A stretch of DNA of 64,000 nt from DATMFV01 sp035555975 (lineage in GTDB: Bacteria; Verrucomicrobiota; Verrucomicrobiia; Chthoniobacterales; Chthoniobacteraceae): contig DATMFV010000099.1 in assembly GCA_035555975.1 (NCBI GenBank), forward strand, positions 8,788 to 72,787, read 5' to 3'. Every line of letters starts with the position of its first letter. The stretch's first letter is position 1. A program made the position numbers and the translations under genes. Below, one piece after another: positions 43,027-50,863 of this stretch. The notes below the pieces were generated by a model. The model was not told where the DNA came from and did no database searches. It was given only the letters and a program-made list of their open reading frames with translations.

Positions 43027-43509
43027 ATGAAAAACGCCTTTTTTGCCTTATGCGCCGTCGTCGCCACCCTGCTGATGACCGGTTGCCAGACCACGGCCCC
43101 TTCCGCGCAGACCGAGCATGCCCGTCTTCAGATGATGGAGGCGATCCGCAACGAACCGCCGGGGGATTACTTCATCGGCCGGCGTTATTACAAGGAGGAT
43201 TACAAGTTCTGGGGGTACATCCGCCGCCCCGGCCAGCCATGGTCGACCGCCCGGCTGGTGATGATGAACGAACATCAGCACCTCGCCCCGGACCGCGAAG
43301 CCGGGATACTCGGTTCCGACAACGGCGTCGAGTACCGGTTGAGCGGCAGCTTCTCGGGCGATATGGTCTACGAGCCGCCAAGCAACGCGATCTACCCGGA
43401 ATTTGTGCTCAAGGGGTACGAGGTGATTTCGCGCACCCCCGCGCCGATCTTCCGGCAACAGGCCGCCGCGCTCGACCCGAAACGGCGCGTCATTCTCGCT
43501 CCGTTGTAG
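43027..43509 (+). CDS. Small lipoprotein of unknown function
   Basis: A 160-residue protein starting at the ATG at 43027, with a lipobox LMTGC (lipidated Cys at residue 20) after a hydrophobic segment (FFALCAVVATL). The mature part is rich in Tyr and Arg and has GDYFIGRRYYKEDYKFWGYI, GILGSDNGVEYRLSGSFSGD and EVISRTPAP, resembling a small beta-structured envelope lipoprotein common in Verrucomicrobiota. No function is known. A terminator follows at 43584. Confidence 0.7.
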   Translation: MKNAFFALCAVVATLLMTGCQTTAPSAQTEHARLQMMEAIRNEPPGDYFIGRRYYKEDYKFWGYIRRPGQPWSTARLVMMNEHQHLAPDREAGILGSDNGVEYRLSGSFSGDMVYEPPSNAIYPEFVLKGYEVISRTPAPIFRQQAAALDPKRRVILAPL

Positions 43510-43583
43510 CCAACGCCGCAGGCTCACCCGGGTCTGATCCGACGTATTCTTCTAAAAGAGGAATTTCCCTCATCCTGCCGGTC

Positions 43584-43611
43584 ACCCATGCCCGGTAGAT
43601 GGGTTTTTTTT
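43584..43611 (+). terminator. Intrinsic terminator after the lipoprotein gene
   Basis: ACCCAT (43584-43589) and ATGGGT (43599-43604) with 9-base loop, followed by eight T residues. Confidence 0.65.
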
Positions 43612-43628
43612 AACTTCCTTCCCGTTTT

Positions 43629-44126
43629 ATGAAAAAGCTCCAACTTCTGACCATCCTCGGTCTCACCTTTCTGGTGACCGGGTGCGACACCCTCCTCATC
43701 GAAGAGGATTACGGCTATTATGAACCGGCCTACTACGGCCCGAACGAGGTCATCTACGTCTCCAGCGGCAGGTACTACACCTACCACAAGGGCAAAAAGG
43801 TCTATTACAAGGACCAGAAGAAGGCCGGCAAGTATTACAAGTCGCGCTCGTCCTCGAGCACGCACCACCATCACTACTACTCCGAACCGAAGCCGACGCC
43901 CAAGCCGTACTACCACGATTCGCACAAGTACGATTCCCGGAAGTACGATTCGAAGAAGTACGATTCGAAGAAGTATGACTCCCGGTCATCCTCCTCTTCT
44001 TCGAAGAAACACGATTCCAGGAAGTACGACTCGAAAAAGTACGATTCCAAGAAATACGACTCCAAGAAGAAGGAGTCCAAGCCGAAGGACGACGGTCGCA
44101 AGACTTCCGCGGGCCGCATGTATTAG
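43629..44126 (+). CDS. Lipoprotein with Lys/Tyr/Asp/Ser repeats
   Basis: A 165-residue protein with lipobox LVTGC (C19). After an acidic Tyr-rich segment (EEDYGYYEPAYYG) and a His run, residues about 100-119 and 126-148 are made of repeated KYDSK/KYDSR units, with a Ser run (residues 118-125) between. The repeats are nearly identical at the DNA level (43926-43985 and 44004-44072). It should be a cell-surface lipoprotein with a highly charged, flexible tail; binding to polyanions such as polysaccharide, DNA or mineral is conceivable but not shown. Confidence 0.7.
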   Translation: MKKLQLLTILGLTFLVTGCDTLLIEEDYGYYEPAYYGPNEVIYVSSGRYYTYHKGKKVYYKDQKKAGKYYKSRSSSSTHHHHYYSEPKPTPKPYYHDSHKYDSRKYDSKKYDSKKYDSRSSSSSSKKHDSRKYDSKKYDSKKYDSKKKESKPKDDGRKTSAGRMY

Positions 44127-44222
44127 GGCCTGTTAACCCAACGACTTAAATCGGCGTAAAAGGCTATTTTCCCGTGTTTCGCAGTCGCTTCGGGGGGCAT
44201 CCTGCGTTACGATCCTCCCCAG
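44126..44222 (+). repeat. Possible mobile-element remnant, related to the element at the window end
   Basis: The sequence opening GGGCCTGTTAAC at the end of the lipoprotein gene, with TAAAAGGC about 30 bases on, resembles the opening GGGCGTGTTTAC and later TAAAAGCC at 63860-63900. The rest has weak hairpins (CGCAG/CTGCG). Nothing coding is seen. Confidence 0.3.
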
Positions 44223-44223
44223 A

Positions 44224-45273
44224 ATGGAGTTATTGACGATCCCCCTGCTTCGACGCGCCGCACAGTCGCAACCGGCGGTCGCCCGTGTCCACGCGCAGGT
44301 GCAGAGCGTGACGGAGAAGGCGACCCGCGACGGCAAACCGTTCCGGGAACTGGTGATGGGCGATGCCGAGGGAAAACTGACCCTGCGCGCCTGGAGCGAT
44401 TCGCCCGGCTTCGCCCTCTGCGCGGAACTGAACCAGGGCGAGTTTCTGGAAATCGAAGGCGAATTTTCGACCCATCCTGCCTTCGGGCTGGAGGCGCGCC
44501 AATGGAGCTGCCGCCCGCTGGAACCGGCGGAGGTGGAAGCCCTGCTGGGCGGTTCGCCCGAGATCAAGGAGAAGCAGGAGCGCGACTTTGAAACGATCAC
44601 GCAACTGGTGGCCTCCATCGGCGACCCGCGCCTTCGCGGCGTCTGCGAGCTTTTCCTGGCCGACCTGGGCGAACGTTTCCGCCGCGCCGCCGCCGCACGG
44701 ACCTACCACCACGCGCGCCGGGGCGGCTTGGTCGAGCATGTCGCGCAGATGATGCGCTCCGCCGATCATGTCACGCAGGTCTACACCACCCTCAACCGCG
44801 ATCTCCTGCTCGCCGGGGTGTTTTTTCACGATGTCGGCAAGCTCTGGGAAAACTGCCCGGAAGCGCGCGGCTTCGGCATCCCGTACGACGAAAAGGGGGA
44901 GTTGATCGGCCACATCACCATCGGCGTCGAAATTCTCAACACCTTCTGGCGCAGGCTTTTAGCGAGCGAGGAAGCCGCCGCGTGGCGCGAGCTTCACCCG
45001 GCGAGCGAAGAGGTGCGCACGCATTTGATCCACCTGATCGTCGCCCACCACGGCGAAGTCGCCTTTGGTTCGCCGATCGTCCCGAAAACTCCGGAGGCTT
45101 ACGCGCTTCATTGGATTGACAATCTCGACGCAAAGCTTGAAATGGTCTTTGCCGCCTACGCGAACGGGCTGCCGTTGACGGAGCAGATCACCGAACGGGT
45201 CCGCCCCCTGCCGGGAAATCTCGTCCGCCCGCTGGCGCGGTTTGAACCCCCCGATGCAACCCCCGCCGCCTGA
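44224..45273 (+). CDS. OB-fold and HD-domain nuclease (YhaM-like 3'-5' exoribonuclease)
   Basis: A 349-residue protein. The N-terminal OB-fold (about 15-110: ARVHAQVQSVTEKATRDGKP, GEFLEIEGEF) binds nucleic acid. The HD domain follows with HHARRGGLVEHVAQM (first His), FFHDVGKLW (HD pair), GHITIGVEI and IVAHHGEVAFGSPI, then AYALHWIDNLDAKL; this is the YhaM arrangement. YhaM degrades RNA and single-stranded DNA from 3' ends with Mn2+. It starts a run with apaG and thiD (gaps 12 and overlap). Confidence 0.88.
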   Translation: MELLTIPLLRRAAQSQPAVARVHAQVQSVTEKATRDGKPFRELVMGDAEGKLTLRAWSDSPGFALCAELNQGEFLEIEGEFSTHPAFGLEARQWSCRPLEPAEVEALLGGSPEIKEKQERDFETITQLVASIGDPRLRGVCELFLADLGERFRRAAAARTYHHARRGGLVEHVAQMMRSADHVTQVYTTLNRDLLLAGVFFHDVGKLWENCPEARGFGIPYDEKGELIGHITIGVEILNTFWRRLLASEEAAAWRELHPASEEVRTHLIHLIVAHHGEVAFGSPIVPKTPEAYALHWIDNLDAKLEMVFAAYANGLPLTEQITERVRPLPGNLVRPLARFEPPDATPAA

Positions 45274-45285
45274 TTTTTTATTTCC

Positions 45286-45663
45286 ATGGGAACGTTTCGT
45301 GAACTGACTTCTTTGCGGGTCCACCTCGACCAACTGGTCTACGCCCCCGATCTGGAAGCCCCTTCGGACCGGCCCCACCCGTTTGTCTATGGCATCACGA
45401 TCGAAAACGAGTCGGAGGAGACGATCACGATCAAAGGCCGCAAATGGGTGGTGACCGACGTGCGGGGGAACAAGATCGTCGTCGAGGGGGACGGCGTCGT
45501 CGGCAAGTTCCCGCGCCTCGCTCCCGGGGAGCGGTTTTCTTTCAACTCGTACCACGTCATCGGCTGCGACAGCATCGCGGAAGGGGCGTTTATCGGCATC
45601 AACGACCAGGGGGAACCGGTGATCACCCGCATCCCCCGCTTCGCCATGAACGTACCGTGTTGA
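45286..45663 (+). CDS. apaG: ApaG protein
   Basis: A 125-residue single-domain ApaG (DUF525): LTSLRVHLDQLVYAPDLEAP, FVYGITIENESEETITIKGR, KWVVTDVRGNKIVVEGDGVV, and the C-terminal GAFIGINDQGEPVITRIPRF. The fold is a fibronectin-III-like beta-sandwich with a pyrophosphate/Mg-binding loop; its exact role is unsettled in any bacterium. The last codons overlap the start of thiD. Confidence 0.92.
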   Translation: MGTFRELTSLRVHLDQLVYAPDLEAPSDRPHPFVYGITIENESEETITIKGRKWVVTDVRGNKIVVEGDGVVGKFPRLAPGERFSFNSYHVIGCDSIAEGAFIGINDQGEPVITRIPRFAMNVPC

Positions 45664-46511
45664 GGACGTTGCAGACACCGCCGCCGGTCGCCTTGAGCAT
45701 CGCCGGTTCCGACAACAGCGCCGGGGCCGGGATTCAGGCCGACCTGAAGACCTTCACCTCCCTCGGCGCTTACGGGTTGACGGCGGTGACCTGCGTGGTC
45801 GCCGAAGTCCCCGGGCAGGTCAACGCGATCGCGACGATCCCGCCCGAAGTGGTGGCCGAACAGGTGCGTCTTTCCTTCGTGGCCTTTCCCGTGGCGGCGC
45901 TCAAAACCGGGATGCTCCATTCCCGCGCCGTCATCGCGGCGGTCGTCGACACGCTGGCGCAACTCCGGAGCGAAAAAAGAGGGGAACCGTTTCCGGCGCT
46001 GGTGGTCGATCCCGTGATGGTCGCCACCAGCGGCGCGGCCTTGCTGGAGCCGGACGCCGTGGAAGCGTACCGGACCGACCTTCTCCCGCAGGCGACGCTG
46101 GTGACCCCCAACCTTGACGAAGCCGCCGTCCTCGCCGGGCGTCCGCTCGACTCGGCGCAAGCGATGGAGGAGGCCGGGCACGAACTTTGCGCCCGCTACG
46201 GCACCGCGTTCCTGCTCAAAGGGGGGCATCTGAAAGGGGAGCAGGCGCTCGATCTCCTGATCACCCCCGACGGCCGGGTGGAAACGTTTTCGGGCCCCCG
46301 CGTCGAAGGCGTGGCGACCCACGGGACCGGCTGCACCTTTTCGGCAGCCATCACGGCCGGGCTCGCCCGCGGGCTTTCGCTCTCCGAAGCGGTGGCTCTG
46401 GGCAAACGGTTTGTCTCGGCATCGATCGCCGCCACCTGGCGCTGGCAACGGCCGGAAGGAATGACCACCGACGCGCTCTGCCACACCGCCTGCCGCGAGG
46501 AGCCGTGTTGA
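45657..46511 (+). CDS. thiD: Hydroxymethylpyrimidine/phosphomethylpyrimidine kinase ThiD
   Basis: About 284 residues. The start is either GTG at 45657 or TTG at 45660 (TTGA overlap with the apaG stop); there is no ATG before the conserved ALSIAGSDNSAGAGIQADLK. Ribokinase-fold motifs: DPVMVATSG, TLVTPNLDEAAVLAG, and GTGCTFSAAI (anion hole and catalytic Asp region). It phosphorylates HMP and HMP-P in thiamine synthesis. No TPP riboswitch was seen in front, consistent with its place inside an operon. Confidence 0.92.
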   Translation: MLRTLQTPPPVALSIAGSDNSAGAGIQADLKTFTSLGAYGLTAVTCVVAEVPGQVNAIATIPPEVVAEQVRLSFVAFPVAALKTGMLHSRAVIAAVVDTLAQLRSEKRGEPFPALVVDPVMVATSGAALLEPDAVEAYRTDLLPQATLVTPNLDEAAVLAGRPLDSAQAMEEAGHELCARYGTAFLLKGGHLKGEQALDLLITPDGRVETFSGPRVEGVATHGTGCTFSAAITAGLARGLSLSEAVALGKRFVSASIAATWRWQRPEGMTTDALCHTACREEPC

Positions 46512-46540
46512 AAAAATGGGAGTTGACGAGCCGGTAAAAA

Positions 46541-47407
46541 ATGGAAATTGCGTCGCACCCCGACCTCCCGTACCGTGAACCACGTTTGAAGTTTGTTCCT
46601 CCACGCCGGGTCGTTGCGGCCTCTGCCGTTTCGGTTTTGTTCCACCTGACCCTCTTCGGGCTGCTCGCCCTTTTTTCGGGCGGGAGCTACTCCCTGCCGA
46701 CATTGGCGCTGGAGGAGGGGACCTCTGCCGAACCGCTGGTCTTTGAGATCGAGGCCCCCTTGCCGGAGGCGACGCCCGAACCGATCCCGGAGCCAACGCC
46801 GGAGCCGCTGCTGGCCGCCGCCGAACCGGTAACGACGCCCGCGCCGACCTTACCGGCGGCGGAACCGCCGCAGCCGCTGCGGACCGCGCTCGACCCCGAG
46901 CATCTTAAAGAATCGACCCAAGCGCCGGAAAATCCCGTCTTCGTCGCTTCCCACCATTCCCGCGCGACCGCCCCGGAGCGTCCGGAGGCTCCGGCGCCCC
47001 CCTCTCCGGAAGCGGAACCCGGCGGGGAAGCCGTGGCCGCGCCGTTCCAGGCCGCGCCAGAGCCTGCACCCCGGGCCGGAGCGGACGACGAAGTCGGCAT
47101 CGACGCCATCGGCGACTGGAAAAAGGCGGTCGGCAACCGGATCGGCAGCCGTTGGAATGATTTTCGTGAATCGCAGGCGCGATTGTTGGCGGTCGGCAGC
47201 GTGCGTGTTAGATTTGCCATCGACGCGAAGGGCGACGTTTCCAGCCTGAAGATCGTCTCTTCGAGCGCTTCGGAAGCCAACGCCGAGTATGCCCTTCGCG
47301 CCATCCGGGAGGCGGATCTCCCCCCGATCCCGCCCGAACGCCTCGCCCGCGTCCCCGGCGGCCGCATTGAAATCGAATTTACCTTCACCATCTTCCCCAA
47401 CCGATGA
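46541..47407 (+). CDS. TonB-like energy-transducing protein
   Basis: A 288-residue protein: one membrane anchor near residues 28-47 (AASAVSVLFHLTLFGLLALF), a long Pro/Glu/Ala-rich periplasmic spacer (about 60-185), and a TonB/TolA C-terminal domain (VGSVRVRFAIDAKGDVSSLK; ALRAIREADLPPIP). It transmits proton-motive force to outer-membrane receptors. Its stop overlaps the ExbB start (ATGA), and ExbD follows, giving a complete TonB-ExbB-ExbD unit. The receptor is not in the window. Confidence 0.86.
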   Translation: MEIASHPDLPYREPRLKFVPPRRVVAASAVSVLFHLTLFGLLALFSGGSYSLPTLALEEGTSAEPLVFEIEAPLPEATPEPIPEPTPEPLLAAAEPVTTPAPTLPAAEPPQPLRTALDPEHLKESTQAPENPVFVASHHSRATAPERPEAPAPPSPEAEPGGEAVAAPFQAAPEPAPRAGADDEVGIDAIGDWKKAVGNRIGSRWNDFRESQARLLAVGSVRVRFAIDAKGDVSSLKIVSSSASEANAEYALRAIREADLPPIPPERLARVPGGRIEIEFTFTIFPNR

Positions 47408-48114
47408 CCATTTTAGCCTTTTCCATGACCCAGTTTTTTGTGCACGGCGGGTTCTTCATGTACCTGCTGGTGATCTGTTCCCTGGTGGCGGTGACCACCA
47501 TGGTGCTTCGCGGCTGGGCCTTGCAGCGCGACCGGGTGATCCCGCCGGTCATCTGGCAGGAGATCGAGTCGCTTTCGCCCGGGGAAAACCGGCGGGCGCT
47601 CTCCCGGCTGGTGGAGCTGGTCGAGCAGAACGACTCGCCGCTCGCCCGGATCACGCAGGTCTGCCTGCGCCATATCGAATGGCCCCGGAGCGAAAACGTC
47701 GAAGCGGTGCAGACCCGGGCCAAGCGGGAGGTGATCGGGATGGACTCCGGGCTCGTCGTGCTGGAAGTCATCGTCGGGATCGCGCCGCTCATCGGGCTGC
47801 TCGGGGCGGTTTCGGGGCTCGTAACGGTGTTTGCCAGCCTCGGCACCAGCGAGTCGATCTCCGACCCGCGCGGGCTGGCGCTCGGCATTTCCGAAGCGCT
47901 CAACACCACCATCGCGGGGCTGGCGATCGCGATCCCGAGCCTGGTCGCCTATTGTTACTTCACCAAAAAGGTTGAGGCGCTCAGCGCCGAGATGGAGGCG
48001 ATTTTGAGCGAACTGCTCGCCAAGTGCTACTCGCGCAAAAGCCGTTTCGGCCCCGGGCGCGCGACGGTCTCCACGGCCGCAGCCACGTCGGAAACCGGCA
48101 CGCCGACCGCCTGA
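47404..48114 (+). CDS. ExbB/TolQ-type proton channel protein
   Basis: A 236-residue MotA/TolQ/ExbB protein with three membrane segments: FFMYLLVICSLVAVTTMVLR, then after a cytoplasmic loop VVLEVIVGIAPLIGLLGAVS and TTIAGLAIAIPSLVAYCYF. The signature GLLGAVSGLVTVF and EALNTTIAGLAIAIP are clear. It forms the proton channel with ExbD. The N-terminal start at 47404 overlaps tonB by four bases. Confidence 0.93.
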   Translation: MTILAFSMTQFFVHGGFFMYLLVICSLVAVTTMVLRGWALQRDRVIPPVIWQEIESLSPGENRRALSRLVELVEQNDSPLARITQVCLRHIEWPRSENVEAVQTRAKREVIGMDSGLVVLEVIVGIAPLIGLLGAVSGLVTVFASLGTSESISDPRGLALGISEALNTTIAGLAIAIPSLVAYCYFTKKVEALSAEMEAILSELLAKCYSRKSRFGPGRATVSTAAATSETGTPTA

Positions 48115-48137
48115 AGGGGGCCTTCTTTTTTCCCGCG

Positions 48138-48554
48138 ATGAATTTCTATACCCGCAAACGGCGGACGCCGACCGTCATCATCGTCGCGCTGATCGACATT
48201 TTCATCATCCTGCTCATTTTCGTGATCGTGACTTCCACCTTCAAACGGGAGCAACCCGCCGTGGTCCTGAAACTCCCCGAAGCCGGGCGGGCGATCAGCA
48301 CCACCCGCGCCGTCGAGAGCGAGCCGCCCGTGGCGATCACCGTTTCGAGCGAAGGAATCATCTTTCTCAACGAAAACGAAGTCGCCGCGGAAGCGTTGAC
48401 CGAAGCGCTCCGCCCGATCGCCGCCTCCGGCCAGCCGATCGCCCTGCGCGCCGACACCAACGCCCCCTTCGGAAAGGTGATTCGTGTCATGGATGCCTTG
48501 AAAGAGGCGGGCGTGAAAGGTAGTTTGCCCGCGTTTACCGAACTGAAACCTTAA
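48138..48554 (+). CDS. ExbD/TolR-type protein
   Basis: A 138-residue protein from the ATG at 48138, with one membrane helix carrying the functional Asp: VIIVALIDIFIILLIFVIV. The periplasmic domain (AITVSSEGIIFLNENEV, ALRADTNAPFGKVIRVMDAL) matches ExbD. It pairs with the upstream ExbB. The open frame upstream to 48024 lies inside exbB and is not part of it. Confidence 0.92.
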   Translation: MNFYTRKRRTPTVIIVALIDIFIILLIFVIVTSTFKREQPAVVLKLPEAGRAISTTRAVESEPPVAITVSSEGIIFLNENEVAAEALTEALRPIAASGQPIALRADTNAPFGKVIRVMDALKEAGVKGSLPAFTELKP

Positions 48555-48572
48555 AGAAAACCCCTTTTTATT

Positions 48573-49115
48573 GTGGAGATTGTAACCTACGGCAACCCGG
48601 TCCTCCGGGCCAAAGGCGCGCGGATTGAGGAGATCACCGACGAAGTCCGTCAACTGGCGGAAGCGATGATCGAAACCATGCGCGAGGCGAACGGCGTCGG
48701 GCTCGCCGCACAGCAGGTCGGCCAGGCATTGCAGTTGACGGTGATCGACGTCAGCGTCGCCGAAGACCGCCCGAGCACGATGTGGATCGATGGGAAAGAG
48801 GTCGATGTTGCCGACTACAGCCCGATGATCCTGATCAACCCGGAACTGGAACTTGGGGGGGAACGCGAAATCGATGCCGAAGGGTGTTTGAGCTTCCCGA
48901 GGCTCGTCGCCGACGTGCAGCGGGCGGCAACCGTCAAGGCGCGCGCCCGGCTCCTGAGCGGCGAGGAGATCGAGTTTGAAGCGGGCGGCCTGCTGGCGCG
49001 CGCCTTGCAGCACGAGGTCGACCACCTCCACGGCATCCTCTTTATTGATCGCGTCAGTTCCGCGACCAAGGCGAGCCTTGCCGGAAAGCTCAAGCGGCTT
49101 CAGAAGAACCGGTAG
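48573..49115 (+). CDS. def: Peptide deformylase
   Basis: A 180-residue Def from a GTG at 48573. The three motifs are GVGLAAQQVG (residues 41-50), EGCLSFP (C105) and QHEVDHLHG (H147 and H151, with the catalytic Glu). The metal is Fe2+ or a substitute. It removes the formyl group from nascent proteins. It begins 18 bases after exbD, so it is likely expressed with the TonB group, a less usual setting. Confidence 0.96.
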   Translation: MEIVTYGNPVLRAKGARIEEITDEVRQLAEAMIETMREANGVGLAAQQVGQALQLTVIDVSVAEDRPSTMWIDGKEVDVADYSPMILINPELELGGEREIDAEGCLSFPRLVADVQRAATVKARARLLSGEEIEFEAGGLLARALQHEVDHLHGILFIDRVSSATKASLAGKLKRLQKNR

Positions 49116-49193
49116 TTGTTTGAGTTTTGCGGGGCGGTGTGTCATGATGAGGGAGACGACCTTGGTTTTTCCCACCTGAACTTTCCCCTCCCC

Positions 49194-49748
49194 ATGAAAC
49201 GTCTCCTGTTTTTTCCGATGGCGCTGGCCGCCGGGCTGCTGCTGGCGGCACCCGGGCTTCAGGCGCAGCCATCGTCCCTTTTGAGCGAAGCGCAACGGGC
49301 CTATGCCTCCGGCGACTACGCGCAGGCAAAGCTTCAGTTTGAACTGATCCTGGCGCAGGACCCGAACCATATCGTCGCCAAAAATTATATGAAAATGATC
49401 GCCGCCGCGCAGAAGCAGGGCCGCGCCGGTTCCGCCTTGCAGCAGCAACTGCGGGGCGTGGTGATCCCGAACGTCGATTTCCGCGAGGCGACCCTGGAGG
49501 CTTCCCTCGATTTTCTGCGCCAGCAGATCGAAAAGAGCGCCGACCTTAAAACCAGCTTCGTCCTCCAGCCGGGGGTCGACCCGGCACGGACGATCACCCT
49601 GCGGCTCGCCAATGTCCCGGTGACGGAGGTGCTCCGGTATATCGGCGATCTCGCCCAGGTCCGCTTCTCGGTCGACCAGTACGCGATCTCGGTGCATCCC
49701 CGTACGGCGGAAACCGATGCACCCGCTGCCGCCCCGGCGGCTCCCTGA
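49194..49748 (+). CDS. Exported protein with secretin/STN-like domain
   Basis: A 184-residue protein from the ATG at 49194 with a signal peptide (LLFFPMALAAGLLLAAPG, then LQAQ). Residues about 30-75 hold a TPR-like repeat (LLSEAQRAYASGDYAQAKLQ). Residues about 95-170 look like an STN/secretin N0-type domain (VIPNVDFREATLEASLDFLR, ITLRLANVPVTEVLRYIGDL, VRFSVDQYAISVHPR). Such short proteins in Verrucomicrobiota accompany TonB or secretion systems. It lies between def and crcB. Confidence 0.6.
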   Translation: MKRLLFFPMALAAGLLLAAPGLQAQPSSLLSEAQRAYASGDYAQAKLQFELILAQDPNHIVAKNYMKMIAAAQKQGRAGSALQQQLRGVVIPNVDFREATLEASLDFLRQQIEKSADLKTSFVLQPGVDPARTITLRLANVPVTEVLRYIGDLAQVRFSVDQYAISVHPRTAETDAPAAAPAAP

Positions 49749-49757
49749 ACCGACACG

Positions 49758-50141
49758 ATGAAACAGTTCCTGATCGTCGGTCTCGGCGGCGGCATCGGTT
49801 CCATGGTCCGTTACGGGGTGGCCCGGTGGATGCTCGTTGCCGGGGCGCAACCCTTTTTCCCGTGGGCCACTTTCGCCGTGAACGTCAGCGGCTGTCTGGT
49901 CATCGGCGTGCTCGCCGGGCTGGCGGACCGCTTTCATCTTTTTTCCGAAAACGCCACGCTCCTCCTTTTCACCGGCCTGCTCGGCGGTTTCACCACCTTC
50001 TCCTCCTTCGGCCTGGAAGCCATGTTCCTGATGCGCCGCGGCGAATGGGGCTGGGCCGCGCTCTACGTAGCGGGAAGCCTCCTCTTCGGCCTGCTCGCCG
50101 TCTGGCTCGGGATGAAAGCGGTCGAAGCCTGGCCGGGGTAG
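49758..50141 (+). CDS. crcB: Fluoride exporter CrcB (Fluc channel)
   Basis: A 127-residue four-helix membrane protein with GGGIGSMVRYGVARW, the pore asparagine region WATFAVNVSGC, and GGFTTFSSFGLE, the signature of the Fluc family. It exports fluoride as an antiparallel dimer. It starts 10 bases after the previous stop. No fluoride riboswitch is seen upstream. Confidence 0.93.
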   Translation: MKQFLIVGLGGGIGSMVRYGVARWMLVAGAQPFFPWATFAVNVSGCLVIGVLAGLADRFHLFSENATLLLFTGLLGGFTTFSSFGLEAMFLMRRGEWGWAALYVAGSLLFGLLAVWLGMKAVEAWPG

Positions 50142-50155
50142 GGAGGGATCAAAGA

Positions 50156-50309
50156 CCGGCCAGACCACCGGCCATTTTCTTTGTGGTGATCCCGGATTCC
50201 CGGGATAATCCGAGGATCAGGGAGAGTTGCATCTCGCTTGGTTTGAGCATGATACGCTATTTGTATCCAGGCTGGAACATCCGTTTGACACCGGCCGGAC
50301 CACCGGCCA
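50156..50309 (+). repeat. REP-like direct repeats and hairpin between crcB and the RAYT locus
   Basis: CCGGCCAGACCACCGGCCA (50156-50174) recurs with one change at 50291-50309. The first copy is flanked by CAAAGA/TCTTTG arms that close a longer hairpin. Between them a second hairpin (50188-50218) has arms GATCC.GGATT and AATCC..GGATC. The stretch holds no gene. Confidence 0.6.
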
Positions 50310-50404
50310 AAATGAAGTCGTGGTAGCGCATCGCGAACTTTATGGCAGCCCAACGGCGATGGAGCCGCTCTTTCCGTCGTATGCTGCCGGGCACCTGAAA
50401 GAAC

Positions 50405-50863
50405 TCATTTTTTCATAGCCCCGAGAGTTCTCCGCTGAAACTTCGATGCCAGGCTGCGATGCCTGGAAAATCTGAAAACCACGCTGTAACGCTTCAACCT
50501 GATGAGGCGGTGGAGGACGGCCATTCTAACCAGATAAGCGCAAAACTCCGCAGAGACATGGTTCATGTTCAGCGTTGAGCTTCGAACATCCTCAAAAAGG
50601 CATCCCGTCACAAAGCCGCCCTGAATACGGTTTTTTGTTGCCATCAATGAATGAAGATACCTTCTCACCAAGGACCGCCCATATCCATCATGCTCCTGCA
50701 GGTGATCAAGATTGGCCTGAAGCATCCTTGCCAGATTTTTGGGACCATAAAAACTCACCCCATCTACCTGTGAAAGCGGCAGTTCCTTCCTGTATCCCGC
50801 AGATAATCTCTCCAGATTAGCCCGGACTGCTCTATACATCCATGTTGATACCATTTTATCCAT
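50405..50863 (-). CDS. Unknown protein downstream of the RAYT gene
   Basis: A 152-residue basic protein with no recognised domain. Its ATG at 50863 overlaps the end of the RAYT gene by 8 bases, so it could be translationally coupled to it. Base composition is visibly less GC-rich than the surroundings, fitting acquired DNA. Features seen are amphipathic stretches (LARMLQANLDHLQEHDGYGR) and an Arg/Lys-rich C-terminus (RFSRHRSLASKFQRRTLG). It may be a decayed remnant. Confidence 0.35.
   Translation of the reverse strand: MDKMVSTWMYRAVRANLERLSAGYRKELPLSQVDGVSFYGPKNLARMLQANLDHLQEHDGYGRSLVRRYLHSLMATKNRIQGGFVTGCLFEDVRSSTLNMNHVSAEFCAYLVRMAVLHRLIRLKRYSVVFRFSRHRSLASKFQRRTLGAMKK

Noticed and set aside
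43926..44072. CRISPR-like regular repeats
   Set aside because: The units are 15-base codon repeats in frame with a lipoprotein gene, without spacers. No CRISPR array or cas gene was seen in the window.
49749..49757. Fluoride riboswitch before crcB
   Set aside because: Only nine bases separate crcB from the previous gene, and no crcB-motif structure was recognised upstream.
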